A stretch of 64,000 nt of DNA from contig NC_090449.1 in the NCBI RefSeq assembly GCF_031143425.1, positions 759,350,235-759,414,234 of the forward strand, given 5' to 3'. Origin of the DNA: Pleurodeles waltl (Eukaryota; Chordata; Amphibia; Caudata; Salamandridae). The notes beneath the pieces are model-generated. The model was not told where the DNA came from and did no database searches. It saw only the letters and a program-made list of their open reading frames with translations. Each line of letters begins with the position of its first letter. The stretch's first letter is position 1. Made by a program: the position numbers and the translations under genes. Shown in pieces: positions 63,417 through 64,000 of the stretch.

Positions 63417-63986
63417 GGTCATTCCGATTTCGGCGGGCGGCAGACGCGGCCCGCCTGGCGGGAACCGCCAAATGGCTGCTCCATTCTGACTTTCCCGCTG
63501 GGCCGGTGGGCGCCCGCCAAAGGAGCGCCCGCCGGCCCAGCGGGAAAGGCCCTGCAACATTAAAGCCGTCTCTGAATGGAGCCGGCGGTGTTGCAGGGGT
63601 GCGACGGGTGCAGTTGCACCCTTCGCGATTTTCACTGTCTGCATAGCAGACAGTGAAAATCCTGCTGGGGCCCTGTTAGGGGGCCCCTGCACTGCCCATG
63701 CCAGTGGCATGGGCAGTGCAGGGGCCCCCAGGGGCCCCACGACACGCATTCCCGCCATCCTGTTTCTGGCGGTGAAAACCGCCAGAAACAGGCTGGCGGA
63801 AAGGGGGTCGGAATCCCCATGGCTGCGCTGCAAGCAGCGCCGCCATGGAGGATTCTCCCAGCTGGGGGTAATCCGGCGGGAAACCGCCGGAACCGGCTGG
63901 GCGACCGCGGCTTTACAGCCGCGGTCGGAATACAAAATGAAGCACCGCCAGCCTGTTGGTCGATGACCGCCAGGGTTGGAATGACC
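63417..63986. mobile_element. 570-bp hairpin-mosaic (foldback-like) element
   Basis: Inverted termini GGTCATTCC (63417-63425) and GGAATGACC (63978-63986), each followed inwards by GGCGG. Between them lie at least ten hairpins. The best are 63491-63547 (16-bp perfect outer arms), 63627-63661 (16-bp arms, 3-nt loop), 63679-63729 (25-bp arms, 1-nt spacer), 63759-63792 (15-bp arms, GAAA loop), 63817-63848 (15-bp arms, one mismatch), 63872-63891 and 63903-63926. Overlapping frames on both strands are by-products of the palindromes. It is non-coding and probably non-autonomous. The family is unknown to me. Confidence 0.75.
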
Positions 63987-64000
63987 CCCTCTGTCTGCCA

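Noticed and set aside
63402..63935. 177-codon minus-strand frame in the hairpin element
   Set aside because: The frame runs through palindromes and has a complementary frame on the other strand. It is a composition effect of GC-rich inverted repeats.

Overview
The window is repeat DNA from a vertebrate with a large, transposon-filled genome. I find no host gene. It holds Gmr1-like Ty3/gypsy retrotransposons with very long (about 3 kb) LTRs, an amphibian/fish-type class I endogenous retrovirus (ERV), and a broken PIF/Harbinger DNA transposon. This mixture fits a salamander best, perhaps a newt such as Pleurodeles, whose genome is known to be Harbinger-rich. The organism is inferred from repeat content only. 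Almost all coding sequence is on the minus strand.

Layout from left to right. (1) 1-4004: the 5' end of element Z (LTR, primer-binding site, open 5' half of gag), continuing beyond the left edge. Z sits in (2) 4005-6509, copy A, an older broken Gmr1-like copy cut off on both sides. (3) 6510-60860: a head-to-tail array of one Gmr1-like family with six LTRs (2977-2997 bp, each bounded by TGTAGGA/TCCTACA) alternating with five internal regions (B-F, about 5.3 kb each; period 8283-8303 bp) and no host DNA between units. Each internal region encodes Gag, protease, integrase, reverse transcriptase and RNase H in that order: integrase lies before RT, which is diagnostic of Gmr1-like elements. All five copies share one in-frame UAG inside RT. 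Copies B, C and F are also frameshifted in protease by a 10-G instead of 9-G run. D and E keep a 1405-codon Gag-to-RT frame and appear to be a nearly perfect recent duplication.

(4) 44313-54210: a 9.9-kb provirus inserted into integrase/RT of unit F. It has 794-bp LTRs with two differences, a 4-bp target duplication (CAGT), a tRNA-Lys1,2-type primer site, and full-length gag, pol and env frames. Gag and pol share a frame across a single UAG, as in gammaretroviruses. Its presence in a single unit shows that it arrived after the array formed.

(5) 60861-64000: flanking DNA with a tandem repeat of about 178 bp, the 5' half of a decayed Harbinger transposase with one recognisable transposon end, a stretch I cannot identify, and a 570-bp GC-rich element made almost entirely of consecutive perfect hairpins between short inverted termini.

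The history I infer: copy A inserted first. A younger relative then landed in A's gag. Recombination between LTRs removed the intervening part of A (leaving a chimeric last LTR) and expanded the insert into a tandem array. The D/E duplication and the retroviral insertion are later events, and Z separately interrupted copy A.
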